Shown here in pieces: positions 12,795 through 25,249 of a DNA stretch of 64,000 nucleotides. The position numbers were made by a program, and so were the translations under genes. Positions within the stretch are counted from its first letter, which is position 1; each line of letters begins with the position of its first letter. The DNA is from Rhopalosiphum padi (lineage: Eukaryota > Arthropoda > Insecta > Hemiptera > Aphididae). The stretch covers positions 29,239,858 through 29,303,857 of the forward strand of contig NC_083598.1 of the NCBI RefSeq assembly GCF_020882245.1, written 5' to 3'. The notes below the pieces were generated by a model. That model made no database searches, was not told the origin of the DNA, and saw only the letters and a program-made list of their open reading frames with translations.

Positions 12795-14148
12795 ATGGAT
12801 TATTTTGCTTCTAATGATTTTGATGATGATAAACCAATTTATTCCTTAATAGCAAATTTAAGTGTAAGTATTAAAAAATTGCTTTAATGATAAATGATAA
12901 AAATTACTGAATTATATTTATTATGAATACATACCATCGAAGTAGACAAACATTAATGTAAACTTATATATATAATTTAATTTTTTGTCTATTTTATTGA
13001 AGAAATTACTTTTGGTTAGCAATTAAATTATATCTCTTGAATTAGGATTGAATTTAGATATTTTTTTCAATAAATAACGTTGCTTATAATTATAATTTAT
13101 ATTTCAGGAGAATGATTCAAAAGATCACCCTCGTCATTTGATTCCTGAATTATGCCGACAATTCTATACTAATGGATGGGTTACCGGTACCGGAGGTGGA
13201 ATAAGCATTAAACACAAGTACGTATAATTATTATTTAATGTCTTAATTTTCTAAAAAATAATATAAATATAATAGAGTACCTAACATAATTTAAAATATT
13301 ATATTTATTATTTCTTTATCACATGCTATAATTACATATAATTTGTTAATTGTATTAATCAATTTAAAAATATACCATTTAGAGAAATTATATTAATAAT
13401 TTTTAATGATATATTAGTGATCAAATTTTTATTGCACCATCTGGTGTTCAAAAAGAAAGAATTGAGCCTGATGATTTATTTGTTCAAAATTTAAATGGCG
13501 AAGATATTATAGTTCCAAAAGCAGATAAAAAATTATCAAAAAGCCAGTGCACTCCAATATTTATGTGTTCTTATAATGGTAAGTTAAAAATTATTTAATT
13601 AATTTTCGTTGGCTCACAAATAATTTTTGTAAAAACAATTAGAGCGCAATGCAGGAGCTGTGATACATGTACATTCACAAGAAGTAGTTAAATTATGTTT
13701 GTTAAATCCAGAAAATGAAATAAGAATAACTGGTTTAGAAATGATCAAAGTAAGTAAAAATTATTATATGGTATTTTAATAGATGGATTTATTTGTAAAT
13801 ACTGTTTAGGGAATTTTTAACGAAAAAACGGGAAAATTCTATGATAACGATGAAGAGCTTGTCATACCAATAATTGATAATTCAAAGTATGAGAGAGATT
13901 TAGTTGACACTTTTAAAATAGCTCTGACAAAATATCCCAGCACTTCTGCAGTTTTGGTCCGCAACCATGGAATGTACGTTTGGGGTAGTGATTGGAAGTC
14001 TGCTAAAACACAGTGAGTATAAACTTTTAATATCGTTTGATGTAAATAAAACAAATTACTTATTCTTTTTTATGGATTTTTTTTTAGGTTGGAATGTTAT
14101 GAATATTTATTCAAAATAGCCATTTTTAAGAAATTGAATAATGTTTAA
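12795..14148 (+). CDS. APIP: methylthioribulose-1-phosphate dehydratase (APIP/MtnB)
   Basis: Six exons join in phase: 12795-12863, 13108-13217, 13418-13578, 13643-13749, 13810-14012 and 14088-14148, giving 236 residues against about 242 in human APIP. The enzyme is a cytosolic class II aldolase-fold protein. It dehydrates 5-methylthioribulose-1-phosphate in the methionine salvage pathway. Motifs are WVTGTGGGIS near the N-terminus; IFIAPSGVQKERI; the zinc ligands in AVIHVHSQ; the catalytic glutamate in TGLEMIKG; and the third zinc histidine in VLVRNHGMYVWG. All expected ligands are present, so the enzyme should be active. The C-terminus, ECYEYLFKIAIFKKLNNV, ends about a dozen residues earlier than in vertebrates. 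The start follows an unusually open leader: 24 codons upstream, back to an acceptor before 12721, are stop-free in the same frame. A decayed copy of exon 1 lies downstream near 16675. Confidence 0.96.
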
Positions 14149-15379
14149 TTTAATTATACTCATACTTAGTAGACTTGACCCTTATGGAAAGCAATTGGGA
14201 GCTATCCAGGGGCTATTGAAGATAAACTCTTTTATTTAACTATTTTCAAACTTAATCTATATGTCTTGTGTATTATTTGATAATATAAAAAGGTATTCTC
14301 AAAATATAATTTGTTATTCATTATTAATCATATAATTTATGAGATTATTATCATTATTACAAAATAATCTGATTTTTACTTATTTAAAACAATATCATAG
14401 TTGCAAATCAGTTGGTTGTGCATCAAAAATATTCTATTATTCTATCGATCTTATTGAATAATTATATTTAATAAGCCAATTCAGTATTCACTAAATATTT
14501 TTGTTATATCAATAAGAATAATTAAATTATAGTAATATAACATATACATATGGTTTTAAAAATACTTAACTAAACAATTGAATCTAAGCCCACCCAAAAT
14601 TGCAATACTATAAAGTGCTTTTGTTTTATTAGAATTGTAAAAATCAATATAATATATTTTTATCATGACTCTAAGACCTCTAGAATAATTTCTTAATGAT
14701 AAGAGTATATCCAATATGTTTTTAACGTTTAAGATTATTATCATACATCAAACCTGAATATCTAATATTTTCAATTTCATAGCATATGCATGGGCCATAA
14801 TTATTTTATTTGAATTATTAATTTACAAACTTTTAATTCTAAGCTAAAGTAATGTGTTATATTTAGATAAGTTGAAGATGTTATCAAACCAGCTTTTAGT
14901 TATTGTTTTGAGATGTCACGTGATTTTTTGAATAATTATATAACTCATTTGTTGACAGTTACTTAATCAAAACAATAAAGTATCATTGACTATCTTGCTC
15001 TTTAGATTTAAATAAAACTGAAGTTAGAGTTACCCAATGATCTCTCCTAAGATCAATTCTTTTATTATTTTTATATATGCTATCACTACATGTCCGAACT
15101 AACTTACTGTCTACTGAAATGGTTTGCTAACAACATAATAACCGTATTAAAATTAAGTGATCATCTAGTTCAATAAACGGAAACTAAATATCAACTCAAT
15201 CAAAAGTGCCACAAAAATTTCACTTTAAAAATATAGTAATCCCTAGCTAATTAATTTCATAAGAAAATTGGTGATATATGGTGTATGCTAAGACCAGAAA
15301 ATGTCCAGTATCACCAAAACCACCAAATATTAGAATTACAAATTATAAAACCATTAAGTTTTTTTACTAGAATAAATTA
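14149..15379. other. intergenic, APIP 3' flank
   Basis: AT-rich sequence after the APIP stop. Nothing coding is supported. A 62-codon minus-strand frame at 14556-14744 has no recognisable feature. Confidence 0.3.
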
Positions 15380-16755
15380 TTGAATGGAATAATTAAGTTG
15401 TAGATGAAATTCAATATTTTGCAGCAATTAACAAGTAAGACATTAAATTGTTATGATAAATCAATAAAAGTAATATTAACAATTTTGAACATTTTTATTT
15501 TTAAAATTTCTAAAATAATAATTAATAACCATTTATATATCATAAGAGATATTATGAAATTTTGTACTGCAAATTTTCTGAGACTAGCGTAAAAGTTAAT
15601 TTTAACAACTTTTTGACTAATCAAGTCAGTAGACTATAAGTAGTAATCAATATTTAATATTTTAATAATTAACTTATTTATATGTTTATGAGTTATATAT
15701 TTAAGATTAAAAAGAACCATTTTATTATATTTAATTTTTTTTATATATAAATATTTATTTTCTTATACAAAATATTTCAGAGATCATACATATAAAATAA
15801 TTGAATAAGCAAAATTAATATAATTAAAACCACTATTAAATTTTTGAACTAACTTAAAAACTAATTATTCTATACAAAATAAGAAGTAGAAATATAATTA
15901 AATTATTTATGTTTATTTAGATTATAAGTAAGTCAAATATTATATTCTATATTATTGAGCATTGTATTATTTTTCAAAAATAAATAATTCATCATGATAA
16001 TTACTGTTTGTATCTAAAGTAGTCGACAAAAAAAAAAAAAATCCATTAATATGACAGACGTTGATTAATAATAAACAAAACATTATTTAAAGATGTATTA
16101 ATATTTTTGTTAGGATAAACTTTGTTCGGCTTAATATTGATAATTAATTAATGTATACTTATTTAGGCAGAATTGTATACTGGACAGACGACATCTAACA
16201 AGCTGAGTTATAAAAAAATTATAATGCGTAACTGCAAGATGGGACTAATCATGAAGAGAGTTTTTTGTATGTTGAAAGATAAAAATAATCCAAAAAATTA
16301 TGTATATCTAATACATGAATACCAGAATACAAGATAAATATATTAAATTGGTTAACATTTTCAGATTTTATCTACTTTAATTTGAATAGTTAATATTTTA
16401 TAAAATCATAGGTTAGGTTATGAATTATCCTTATTCCTTAGTTAATAAGATAATATTGAAATTTCAATTGCACACAGTATACTACCGTTATGTTAAAGCT
16501 CAAAGGTAATTGAATAAAGTTTAATATATTGAGTTTTGTTCCAATAGGATTGTGTGGATTTAAATTTAGTTTTAGATATGCAGAGATTACAAAAATTTGA
16601 GATATCGACAATCAGCAAAAGAAATTATTTTTATGTGTTCATTAAAAATATCCATGTTAAATTTTAATTAATCATGGATTATGTTGATGTTAAATCAGTT
16701 ATTAAATTGCCCCAACAAATGTACTCTTATTAGTAAGTATTAAAAACTTGGTTTT
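15380..16755 (+). pseudogene. decayed tandem copy of PWWP exons 3-5 plus APIP exon 1
   Basis: Four blocks match the functional locus in the same order and strand. Near 15400-15435, tgcagcaattaacaagtaag corresponds to the end of PWWP exon 3 (tagcagcaatgaacaagtaag, ends 9944). Near 15565-15620, gagactagcgtaaaag and aactttttgac correspond to exon 4 (10085-10130). Near 16166-16260, aggcagaattg, ctaacaa, attataat and actgcaagatggg correspond to exon 5 (12290-12390). Near 16673-16745, atcatggattatgttgatg followed by gtaagtattaaaaa corresponds to APIP exon 1 and its donor. Stops interrupt the copy: the exon-1 copy ends with TAG inside the exon. Spacing between blocks is shorter than in the source, because the copy lacks much of intron 4. 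This is a segmental duplication now without coding capacity. Confidence 0.8.
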
Positions 16756-16759
16756 TTTA

Positions 16760-18211
16760 ATAAATAACAAATATTAATGAATTATGTAAAATTAAGTTAC
16801 ATAATACTGTTGCTAATTATGTATTTAGATATATTTAATGTCAATTTTATGGAAGCTATTACTATTTTTGGTAAAACAAATGAATTTTTATCTTTTCTAA
16901 TAAGTTTAATTTAGCAAATTGTGTTATTTAATAAAATTATAACATTTTTGTAAAAACCTGTCTAGAACTTGAACCCAAAACAAAAACTATGTACTCTCAC
17001 CTGACATCTTCGATAACACCCGTAATGAAAAATAATTACTATCTTAATAATTTTGTTTTATAAGTATATTTTAATATTTATAAACTATACCTTTTGTTAC
17101 TACCCATTAATATTGTTTAATAACATACTAACATCACGCGTATGAGCACAAATTGTTACATTATATATGTATATATACAGTACAGGCACGTATACAAACA
17201 AAATTGTGCCGCAACATAATAAAACAATTTTTTCCTCGTTACTTGAAAATATTTCATGTATGGGATGATTGACCCCCCACCATGTATACGTGCCTGATAC
17301 AGTATGATTTTTTCAACACTCATTGTTTTTGAAAATATTTTCTTACTTTCAGTAAAAATAATGAATGTTATTTTGATTAAAAGAATTACCTAGTAAAAAT
17401 AATGTTATAATTTATCAATTTTGTAATACTATGTTATGTATTGAAATGTTTTAAAACAAAATAAATTTAAAAAGTAGTATCTGCCCTACTTCACAGTAGG
17501 TTGTTGAGTGTACCTCATCATTGTATAAGTAACTGAATGAAGATGGCTAGCTAGCCTATGTTATTAGGTATTTATTTTTATTACAAAACATTAGTCTTTT
17601 TACTTGTTAAGAATATTAAATAATGTGAATTTAACACATTTTTAATATATTTGATATTGATATCAAATGTGTAATGTGTTTGTAATTGGAATAGCTTAAC
17701 TATAGTAATTGAGTATTTATATATTTTGATAGTTAAATTAAATAAAAAATGATAATAGTATAATACCTTAGTAATATATTAATATATCATTATATATTGT
17801 ATCCACTATATTTTTAACTGTCTGTGTATACCTAATGTCCTCAAAAATATAAAATATATTCTTTTTTTTTAATTAGTTCCTCTAAACTGATAAGTGATAA
17901 TAACACCATTCGGATGATGTAAAACCAAAATTATTGATAATTTAATAAAAGTTAAAACTGCTACATTTATTAATAAACAACAAAGAATTTGATCAAATAA
18001 CAAACAAGCATAACCAAATACGACAAATAATAAGTAAAGCTATAATCTATAATAATTTAATACTGCCAACTAACAAGTATGTCAACTTGTTTAATAAATA
18101 ATAGCACATGGTAACCAGTAACCCCTTCCTTTTTTTTTTAAATTACTTTTTGTCTACTAGGTAACCCATACAGTTTAAAAATAATAATTATAAAAAAAAA
18201 AAACAATAGTC
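16760..18211. other. intergenic between the pseudogene and the TTC7 3' end
   Basis: AT-rich DNA with one hAT MITE (17183-17296). The TTC7 transcript probably ends here on the minus strand; a TTTATT word near 17965 would read AATAAA for that strand, about 245 bases beyond the stop. No gene is visible. Confidence 0.4.
17183..17296. mobile_element. 114-bp hAT-type MITE with perfect 8-bp target duplication
   Basis: The ends are CAGGCACGTATACA and TGTATACGTGCCTG, perfect 14-bp inverted repeats. The flanks carry a perfect duplication, ATACAGTA at 17175-17182 and 17297-17304. It is among the shortest elements here and looks recent, because both the termini and the target duplication are intact. Confidence 0.92.
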
Positions 18212-21200
18212 TTAATCAAATGGTAAAGGAATGCTTGTGTATTGCATTATTGGACAGACCATTTCTACTTGCAGAGCAGTAGCCATACTGTCCGTGGCAC
18301 TGTCAGTCTCTCCTAAACTCTCCAAAACTTTTCCCAAATTATACCTGTAATATTCAATAAAATAGCTAAAAACATGGAACAATACATTTAATTTATGCAA
18401 ATTTGAACATACCACGTTTCTGGAGCATAAGGATTTATTTTTGCAGCATCTCTTAATGTTTTTTCAGCCAATCTATGGCTACCCAGATAATGGTACATCA
18501 AACCCTGTGAAATAAAAGCACTGAAATAAAATAACTAAATGAAGAATAAACATCTTTATAATTACCAAATGTTGTAAGCTTTTCAAATGAGCCGGATGAA
18601 CTGTTACTGCATTTTGATAGCATTGTTTTGCTTCATTGAATTCGTTTCTTTTTTCATGAAATAATCCTCTCTGTATTATTATAGTAAGAGAAAGAATTTG
18701 TGAAATAAGTATGATTTATAGTAACTGGAATAACATGAAATTTAAGAATCTACATAGACAAATACAACAGTGTGATAGAACCTTAGTAAAATCCATAATT
18801 TAAAATATTACTATTAGTCAGTGGCATATTTATGGAGGGAAATTAGGGTCCTCTTTTGACCACTCTTTTTAACATATTTTATAATATAAACCATATTATA
18901 GTTATAGTAGTGTTTTTTCCATTCATTACGATTACTTTATCAGTAGGTAATAAAATGCTAGGATGTGTTTCGGCATCAACATTTTTAGTTATATTTCTCC
19001 TCCTCAAAGAAATCCTAAATACACCACTGCTATTAATAATACTGCACTTTGGTTTTAGTTTATCTAAACATTCTAAACTATCTTTAATTGTTTTCTTTTA
19101 AAGTAAAATTACGCAAACACCAGTATTAAAAAAATTATAGTCTGTACACATATATGAGAATGAATCATATAATGATATAAATGTAAACAAACATTAAATT
19201 ATAAAATAACAATAAAAAAAAAATTGATGTCAAGTAATTTACAGAAGTTTAGATCTATCAACCTCAGTTTAAAGTGATATATAAAGAATTTACCATAAAC
19301 ATGATGTGATGTGATAATGGAAAAATACTGGCTGCTTCCAATAAACAATTATTTGCTGAATCAAATTGTTCTTGGGACAAGTATACCTCTGCTAAAAGTA
19401 ACCAAACGTTTTGCTGTGTGTGCCACACCGTATTGGTCACAGGTCGCTGGGGTACCAGTGAACTAATAGATGATACTACTTCTGATAAGGCTTGTTCAAT
19501 ACGCGCTGGCCCCAAAGAATCTACTCAATATGCAACTTGTTATCTTTATAATCAATAAAAAATATTAAAAAACTATTTAAATTTGTGTATTACTTGAATC
19601 TTTGTCTGAGAGTTCAGTAGTGTAAAGTTGAAAAATACTACGAGTATCAGTATGTTCTATAGAAGGAGAACCTTCGTTGCTGGCAGAAGAAGCTTTGCAC
19701 ATAGAAAGCATGTGTTTAGCTGTCACAAGTGCAACCTTTTGAAATATATGAAAAAAAAAACAATATTATGCATAGCTATAAAATCAGTTAAGTATTTTAA
19801 TTACATCAGAAGCTTCTGTCTGCAATTCGATCCTGGCTCTGATGAATAATAAACCAATATGATCAGGAAAGTCTTCCAAAGATGATTCTAAAAGTGATTT
19901 GGCTTCGTTTATTTTTTTCTGAGCACTCAACAATAAGATAGCTAACTGTAATGATGGTGTATGTTCAGGATTCAATGTTAATGCTTGGCGTACTTTAGTA
20001 GTAGCTTCAGGCACTTTAGCCAAACAAGCATAATAAAATGCCAAATAATAATAAACCAGATGATCATTGGGATCTAATTGTTGTGCTCTAAAATAGTAGT
20101 CATTTATATATTATATACCAATAATAATTAAATTAAAAAAATAATAAAATAAATTCAAACTTAAAAAAATAGTACTTTGTAAGAGATTCGAGGCATAGGG
20201 CATGATATTTATCTTTAACTGATTTCAAAAACGAAGTCAACGCCATACACTGTGCTCCAATGCCTATGTATAGATTACATCTTGATAGTAAATTCTCTGA
20301 ATGCATTTTTTCTCTTTTAAGAGCTTCTTGACTCCAACTTAATCCTTCTTCCATCTAAATTTAAAATTAGTATTTATATTTTTTTAAATTAGTATAATTT
20401 ATAACGTTAACCTTAAATAAATGTTGATAACAAATACGAGCAGCTAATAAACATGGAACTATTGCTTTGGGCTGCATATATATGACTTGAGTTAATACTT
20501 CCAAAGCTTTAATATGACGACCAGCAGCTTCAAGACATAAAGCTTGTTGCATCCAAACATGAGCATCATCAGCAGAAAATTTCATTGCACGTTCAAAAGA
20601 CTAATCAAATTTTATATTTTTATTGATAATAAAATTAAAATAGGTATAATAGAATAAATAAAAATAAAAACTAACCTCATACAACATATTATATTGACCC
20701 CAAAGGACTAATGCAAAGGTTAGCAGATCATAAATGGCTGTGGCCAAACTAAAAGCTCTAATTCTTGCTTCCTTGAATTCTGGAGACTGACTCAATACTG
20801 CATTTCTTGCTGCCATTGCTTCACTGTTGTTAAATGGTACAATTAGTAAATTTGAGATTATTTTTCTAAATAGTTAGCAATTACCTTATAATGAGCAACA
20901 ATATTACTTCTTCATGTTCACTTCTGGGCATGAACATGTTAATAGAATTATATTTTTTTGGTTTTCTTATATTTGATAACTGTTTTTTAGAGGGAGCTAA
21001 GAACAATGATTAAAATATCAGATTTTATTTAAAATTTAAAATTTTAATAAGAACTACTTACTACTTTGAGTTGGAAGTGAATAGTATTTTGGAGAAACTT
21101 TGCGTAAAAGAAATTCAGCAAATTGATATGTTAAAATAAGTCTAATGGAATGACTTCCATGAGCTTCACAAGATGATAATATACTCCTAAGCAAAAACCA

Positions 21201-23759
21201 TAGGAGTTGAAGCTATCTACTTTATGTAAGTAAGTTTACTCATTGTTTTACCTGAATGTTGTTATGGCACCAGCATAATTTGAACTCTCAATAAGCAACA
21301 GAGGCAATCTCAAGATAGCTGTCTCTACTAAGATACTCAGAGAATGTGTCATGTTCACAGGCTGTGGAGAATGAGAACCTGTAAAAAAAATTTACATTTA
21401 ACAATTAGCATAATAAATAAAAGTAAAAAAAAAAAAAAATACCTGTAGCAGATGTAGAATTGCTATTTGTAATCAATGGTGCATTACCACCAAGTGGTGA
21501 TGGCAATATGAGCTGATTTTCTTTGTTGTCCAGTTCTTGTAAATACAAAATGCCTAAATTGGCTGCTTGCTCATAGTTTTTAATAACACCTTCAATCCAT
21601 TCTGTTTTTTTAAAACGAGAACTGGAAGATGGTCTTAACTTTTCTTGGCACAAGCCTATGATCATAATTATAAAATTAAAACAATGAAATTTATATTTAT
21701 ACTACAATGATTTTTTGTAGAATTTTAAATAAGCTTAACTTACCTTTTATTGCAAATGACTCAGACAATATCCTTATGTTACGGATTTGTAAATCTGTTT
21801 GTATTATTGAGTTTAACTTGGCTTCTGTACAATGTTCCATTGCTTTGTCATAATGACCACAAGCGTAACACAATTTAGCAAGCAACATATGGCTATCAAT
21901 ACTCAAGCCGGACTGGAAATGATTTAAATTAAGTTAGTAAAGTAAACATTATGCTAATTATTAATAATTTATTACTTGTGTAGAAAGCTCACTAATTGAT
22001 TCGGTTAAGTATGATTTGGCTTCAGTAAGACCACCACAAGCTTTTGCAATGTTACTTTCAATAGGAGGGTTTTCTTCTAAAAACATTTCTAACTTTGCTT
22101 CACCAACCATTAAGTTGTACAGCATTGCTAAAAATGAAAAAAAATTGTAAATTATATAAACATAATAATAGCTTATTTATTTATTTATAATTTATAATTT
22201 ATAGAAAAATTCCTTATTACAAGTTATAGAAACATATGAGATATCTATCTTAATAAAGATAGACTTAGTCGACAGTAAAATCGTGAATTGTTTAATATTA
22301 TATAGAATCTATATATTATATATCATATGATATGATATATAGCAGGAGTGGCCAGCGAGAAGAGACTTGCTCAATATATTAATAAATATGGAAGAGCCAA
22401 AATGAATAAAAAGGTCATACTAATAATATATGTATATTTTTTTTGTAAAAATGTTTTATATCTATAATACGATAAGATGCGAGCCACATGGGTCTATGAC
22501 ACGAGCCACAGTTTGGCCACCCTTGATATACAGATATAATAATAGTTGCAATTATTCTCTAATTTATATAAAGTACCTATACAGTCAAATTACAATAGTT
22601 AAGTATTTATAAGTACAATAAGTACAGTGTCAGCCCAAGATATTATGGCGTACCGGGCAAATCTTTTAAAGACGCCCTTAAAAATATAGCTTAAATATAT
22701 TATTATAAAGAAATGTAATTATTACACACTGTTATTATTTAACGTTTTTTTTTACTAAAACATCATAAGTTTTTACAATTTTTTTAAAACCTACAAATGC
22801 GCTTCTGGCGCCCCGGACGACTGCCTGGTTTGCCCATGCCTTGGGCCACTACTGTATAAGTATTACGGTAGTACAAATTATAACCTATTGTAGAGTTAAT
22901 GGTGGTTTACTTAACAATAATTTACTTAATTTATATAAAATTAATAAATAAATGTACTTTGTTTACAACCATTAATTGCAGGAAGTATTCCCAAATATTT
23001 TAATTGCTCTTAGATTATATTTAATTATCCCAGTGGCCAATTGTTCGGCCGAAAGAGCATTTTCCAAATTAATAAGAATAAAAAAATAAATATAGAACAA
23101 GCCAGACACAAGAAAATTCAATACCATTAATGATATTTTGCAATTGATTGATTTCAATGAAACTATACAACAATTTGCAAAAGAACAAAAGAAAAGGCAA
23201 GGAAAAAAATTTAGGTTATAATTCTTTAGTAACAAATACAGTGTTTTTTATAGGTATATAAATTATGCATAATAAATTATTACATAATTAATAATTTATA
23301 TAGCCTTATATATTTTTTTTTGTATTGTACAAAATTATACAATAATATACAGTCTTTAAAATATAGTGATCAATATTTTTGAAGTTAAAGTTTTAAGAGG
23401 GCCCACTAAGTTTATGGTGTCCTGGGGCATTTGATCCTTAATCCAGGCATGCATTGCTCAGTTATACAACTCCTACAATTCTATTCACTCTGACCTGTCT
23501 AATCATCAAAATCTTATTACCATATTAGGCCTATATAATTATGCATTAGAGCTGCAATAAATTTATTTTCACATAATTACTAGCCAAGTGCTGTTTTATA
23601 AGATTGTTGTGACTAAAGTGAGATATATATATGAATATACTTGCCTTTTCCAGAAGACAACTGTTCGACGAGCTCCAATATCTTAGACCAATTTCCTTCT
23701 TCTCGACATCCGGCCAATTCGGACTCAACCCTAGTGCTCTTCACATTTTTGCTGGACAT
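18212..23759 (-). CDS. TTC7: tetratricopeptide repeat protein 7 (TTC7), complete
   Basis: Sixteen exons join without a stop to give 836 residues (human TTC7B about 843): 23759-23645, 22127-21976, 21912-21744, 21655-21443, 21378-21252, 21186-21062, 20996-20885, 20823-20676, 20600-20412, 20354-20176, 20087-19805, 19735-19594, 19520-19294, 18670-18566, 18504-18413 and 18344-18212. TTC7 is an all-helical TPR scaffold that, with EFR3 and FAM126, holds phosphatidylinositol 4-kinase III-alpha at the plasma membrane. Matching landmarks are N-terminal RVESELAGCREEGNWSKI, MVGEAKLEMFLEENP, HEEVILLLIISEAMAARNAV, YDLLTFALVLWGQYNML, LAILLLSAQKKINEA, RIEQALSEVVSS and LFHEKRNEFNEAKQCY. The start is the conserved short N-terminus. 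Intron 1 uses a GC donor (AAAG then GCAAGT) and carries a MITE cluster and a hAT fragment. Intron 13 carries another MITE. It is convergent with APIP and divergent from KDM3. Confidence 0.97.
18819..19029. mobile_element. hAT-type MITE in a TTC7 intron
   Basis: The ends are CAGTGGCATATTTATGG and CCTAAATACACCACTG, imperfect inverted repeats. The flanks CTATTAGT (18811-18818) and CTATTAAT (19030-19037) match at 7 of 8 positions. It lies in the intron between TTC7 exons 13 and 14. The open frame over 18856-19101 is mostly transposon sequence. Confidence 0.88.
22343..22525. mobile_element. hAT-type MITE in TTC7 intron 1
   Basis: The ends CAGGAGTGGCCAGC and GTTTGGCCACCCTTG match the hAT CAGGGGTGGCCAAAC type. 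The flanks ATATATAG (22335-22342) and ATATACAG (22526-22533) match at 7 of 8. The interior has gagccaaa/gagccaca words usual in this family. There is no coding capacity in the 183 bp. Confidence 0.88.
22625..22854. mobile_element. hAT-type MITE in TTC7 intron 1
   Basis: The ends are CAGTGTCAGCCCAAGA and TGCCTTGGGCCACTACTG, related inverted repeats with one small insertion. The flanks AATAAGTA (22617-22624) and TATAAGTA (22855-22862) match at 7 of 8. GC-rich sub-terminal words (gcgccccggacga) stand out from the AT-rich surroundings. It lies beside a separate hAT transposase fragment. Confidence 0.82.
22960..23222 (+). pseudogene. hAT transposase C-terminal (dimerisation) fragment
   Basis: Read on the plus strand this segment encodes LRLYLIIPVANCSAERAFS then KLIRIKK, a stop, and later DTRKFNTINDILQLIDF. 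The P-V-A-N-C-S-A-E-R-A-F-S pattern is the hallmark of the hAT C-terminal dimerisation region, close to the type in ZMYM/52K-like domesticated hAT proteins. The frame has at least two stops, and nothing of the catalytic core is nearby. It lies antisense inside TTC7 intron 1. A GC-rich stretch at about 23395-23455 (gggcccactaag, tcctggggcat) may be the right end of the same element. Confidence 0.75.
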
Positions 23760-24540
23760 TGCGCCGATATGTGCCTTTCAAACTAGTCACCGTATAGAAA
23801 TATAAAAAATTCGAGAGAACCTCGAGAAGTATTCAGGTTTCACCACCTGAATGAGTTTGTAAATTAATATTTTAAATTTTGGACAAAATAACTTTTAAGT
23901 CCTAAAACTGGTCGAATACGCCATACTGTCAATGAATTGAATAGTAATCATTAACAATACTCGGATAGTCGGATTCGCAATCCAATAAACGTCACTACAT
24001 GTCAGGCTATAGTAGTGATAGTAATAATATTATTAATTACAAATAAGTAAGCAACCAGCTCAAGGTCGTCATTCACGATATGACAATATTCCAAAGTAAA
24101 ATGTCCACCTACTTCATACCGACAAGCGAAAACGGTGAACTGGACTACCGTCTATATAGGACAGGTAGTCAAATTATAATATACTTCAATACTAATTTTG
24201 ATTACGAAACGAATATTTTGTCACACGCTTCCACACGAACAAGCGTGCACACACTCTAGTACACTACACTGTGACTGGCGACTGCGGTCTAATCTTTATT
24301 CTATGACTGCGGTGTCGTCAATGATAAGAAGCGATCTTAACAATTCAATAGAAAGAGACAGACTGATAGAGTAAAAAAAATATAAAAAAATAATAACAAA
24401 CAATAATATCACGTGACATATACGGAAGTAGAATCCCTCGCGCCTCGACCGACGAGGCGACGACTGAAAATCATGATTCATGATTCATCAGTTCATCACT
24501 ATTCGCGCCGTAGAGCTTAACCGTTTATCGATAACATCAG
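23760..24540. promoter_or_regulatory. TTC7 5' flank and presumed promoter region
   Basis: Base composition is less AT-rich than the surroundings between about 23640 and 24520, as expected for the 5' UTR and promoter of the minus-strand TTC7 gene. A 7-bp perfect hairpin (CGCCTCG, loop, CGAGGCG) lies at about 24438-24457. No promoter element can be named with confidence. Confidence 0.3.
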
Positions 24541-25240
24541 ACACATATTAATTGTACAATGCAACAATGCAATGTGAATATTATTATAACATCAACATCC
24601 CAACACTAATAATGAAAATATTTTTAATATTATTTTTTTTTATATATATTTTACTTTTTAATTTATTTTTAATATTGAAATTTATTTATACCCATATCTC
24701 TAATAAAAATTATTATTTATAAATAAGTTTTTTCACTTACTTAATTAGTATTTTAGATAATTTTTAAGGTCATTTTTTGAAGTTTTTAGGGCATTTTCGC
24801 ATTTTTTTTAGGGCATTTTTGTGTGTTTTTTAGGTCATCAACATCCTAACTCTACCTATAATAAACTAAGTTAGTTTAGGTTAGGTATAGGTCTATGTTT
24901 AAAATAATACGTTTTTCTTTTTATTAAATTTAAGTTTAACTAAAGCGGACACTTAAATATTTACTGATTACTGAACGTCTAAATATAATAAATATTACTT
25001 TTACACATTTTAAATTTAAATAACTCACAGTTTTTATTTTTTATTTGATTCGTACATAGTATTCATACAATCTATAGTTAATATAGTCTATACAATTCTA
25101 GTATAATAAGCATAAGTGATGGTACAGAATTAAGTTTACGAGACAGAAAATTGAATTGTTGGATGGAGAAACCGCCCCCAGGCGACATTGACGATTATTT
25201 TAAGAGGTTAGTCAAGAAGAGTAGGTTACGACACCATTTA
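24541..25240. repeat. repeat-like AT-rich stretch
   Basis: No gene. A short internal repetition is built on tttttagggcatttt-like units (about 24770-24835), bracketed by catcaacatcc words at 24590 and 24834. It is probably transposon-derived, but the ends are not clear. Confidence 0.35.
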
Positions 25241-25249
25241 TTTTTTAAT

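Noticed and set aside
18856..19101. An 81-codon frame resembling a small membrane protein.
   Set aside because: Most of it is a hAT MITE (18819-19029) inside a TTC7 intron on the opposite strand.
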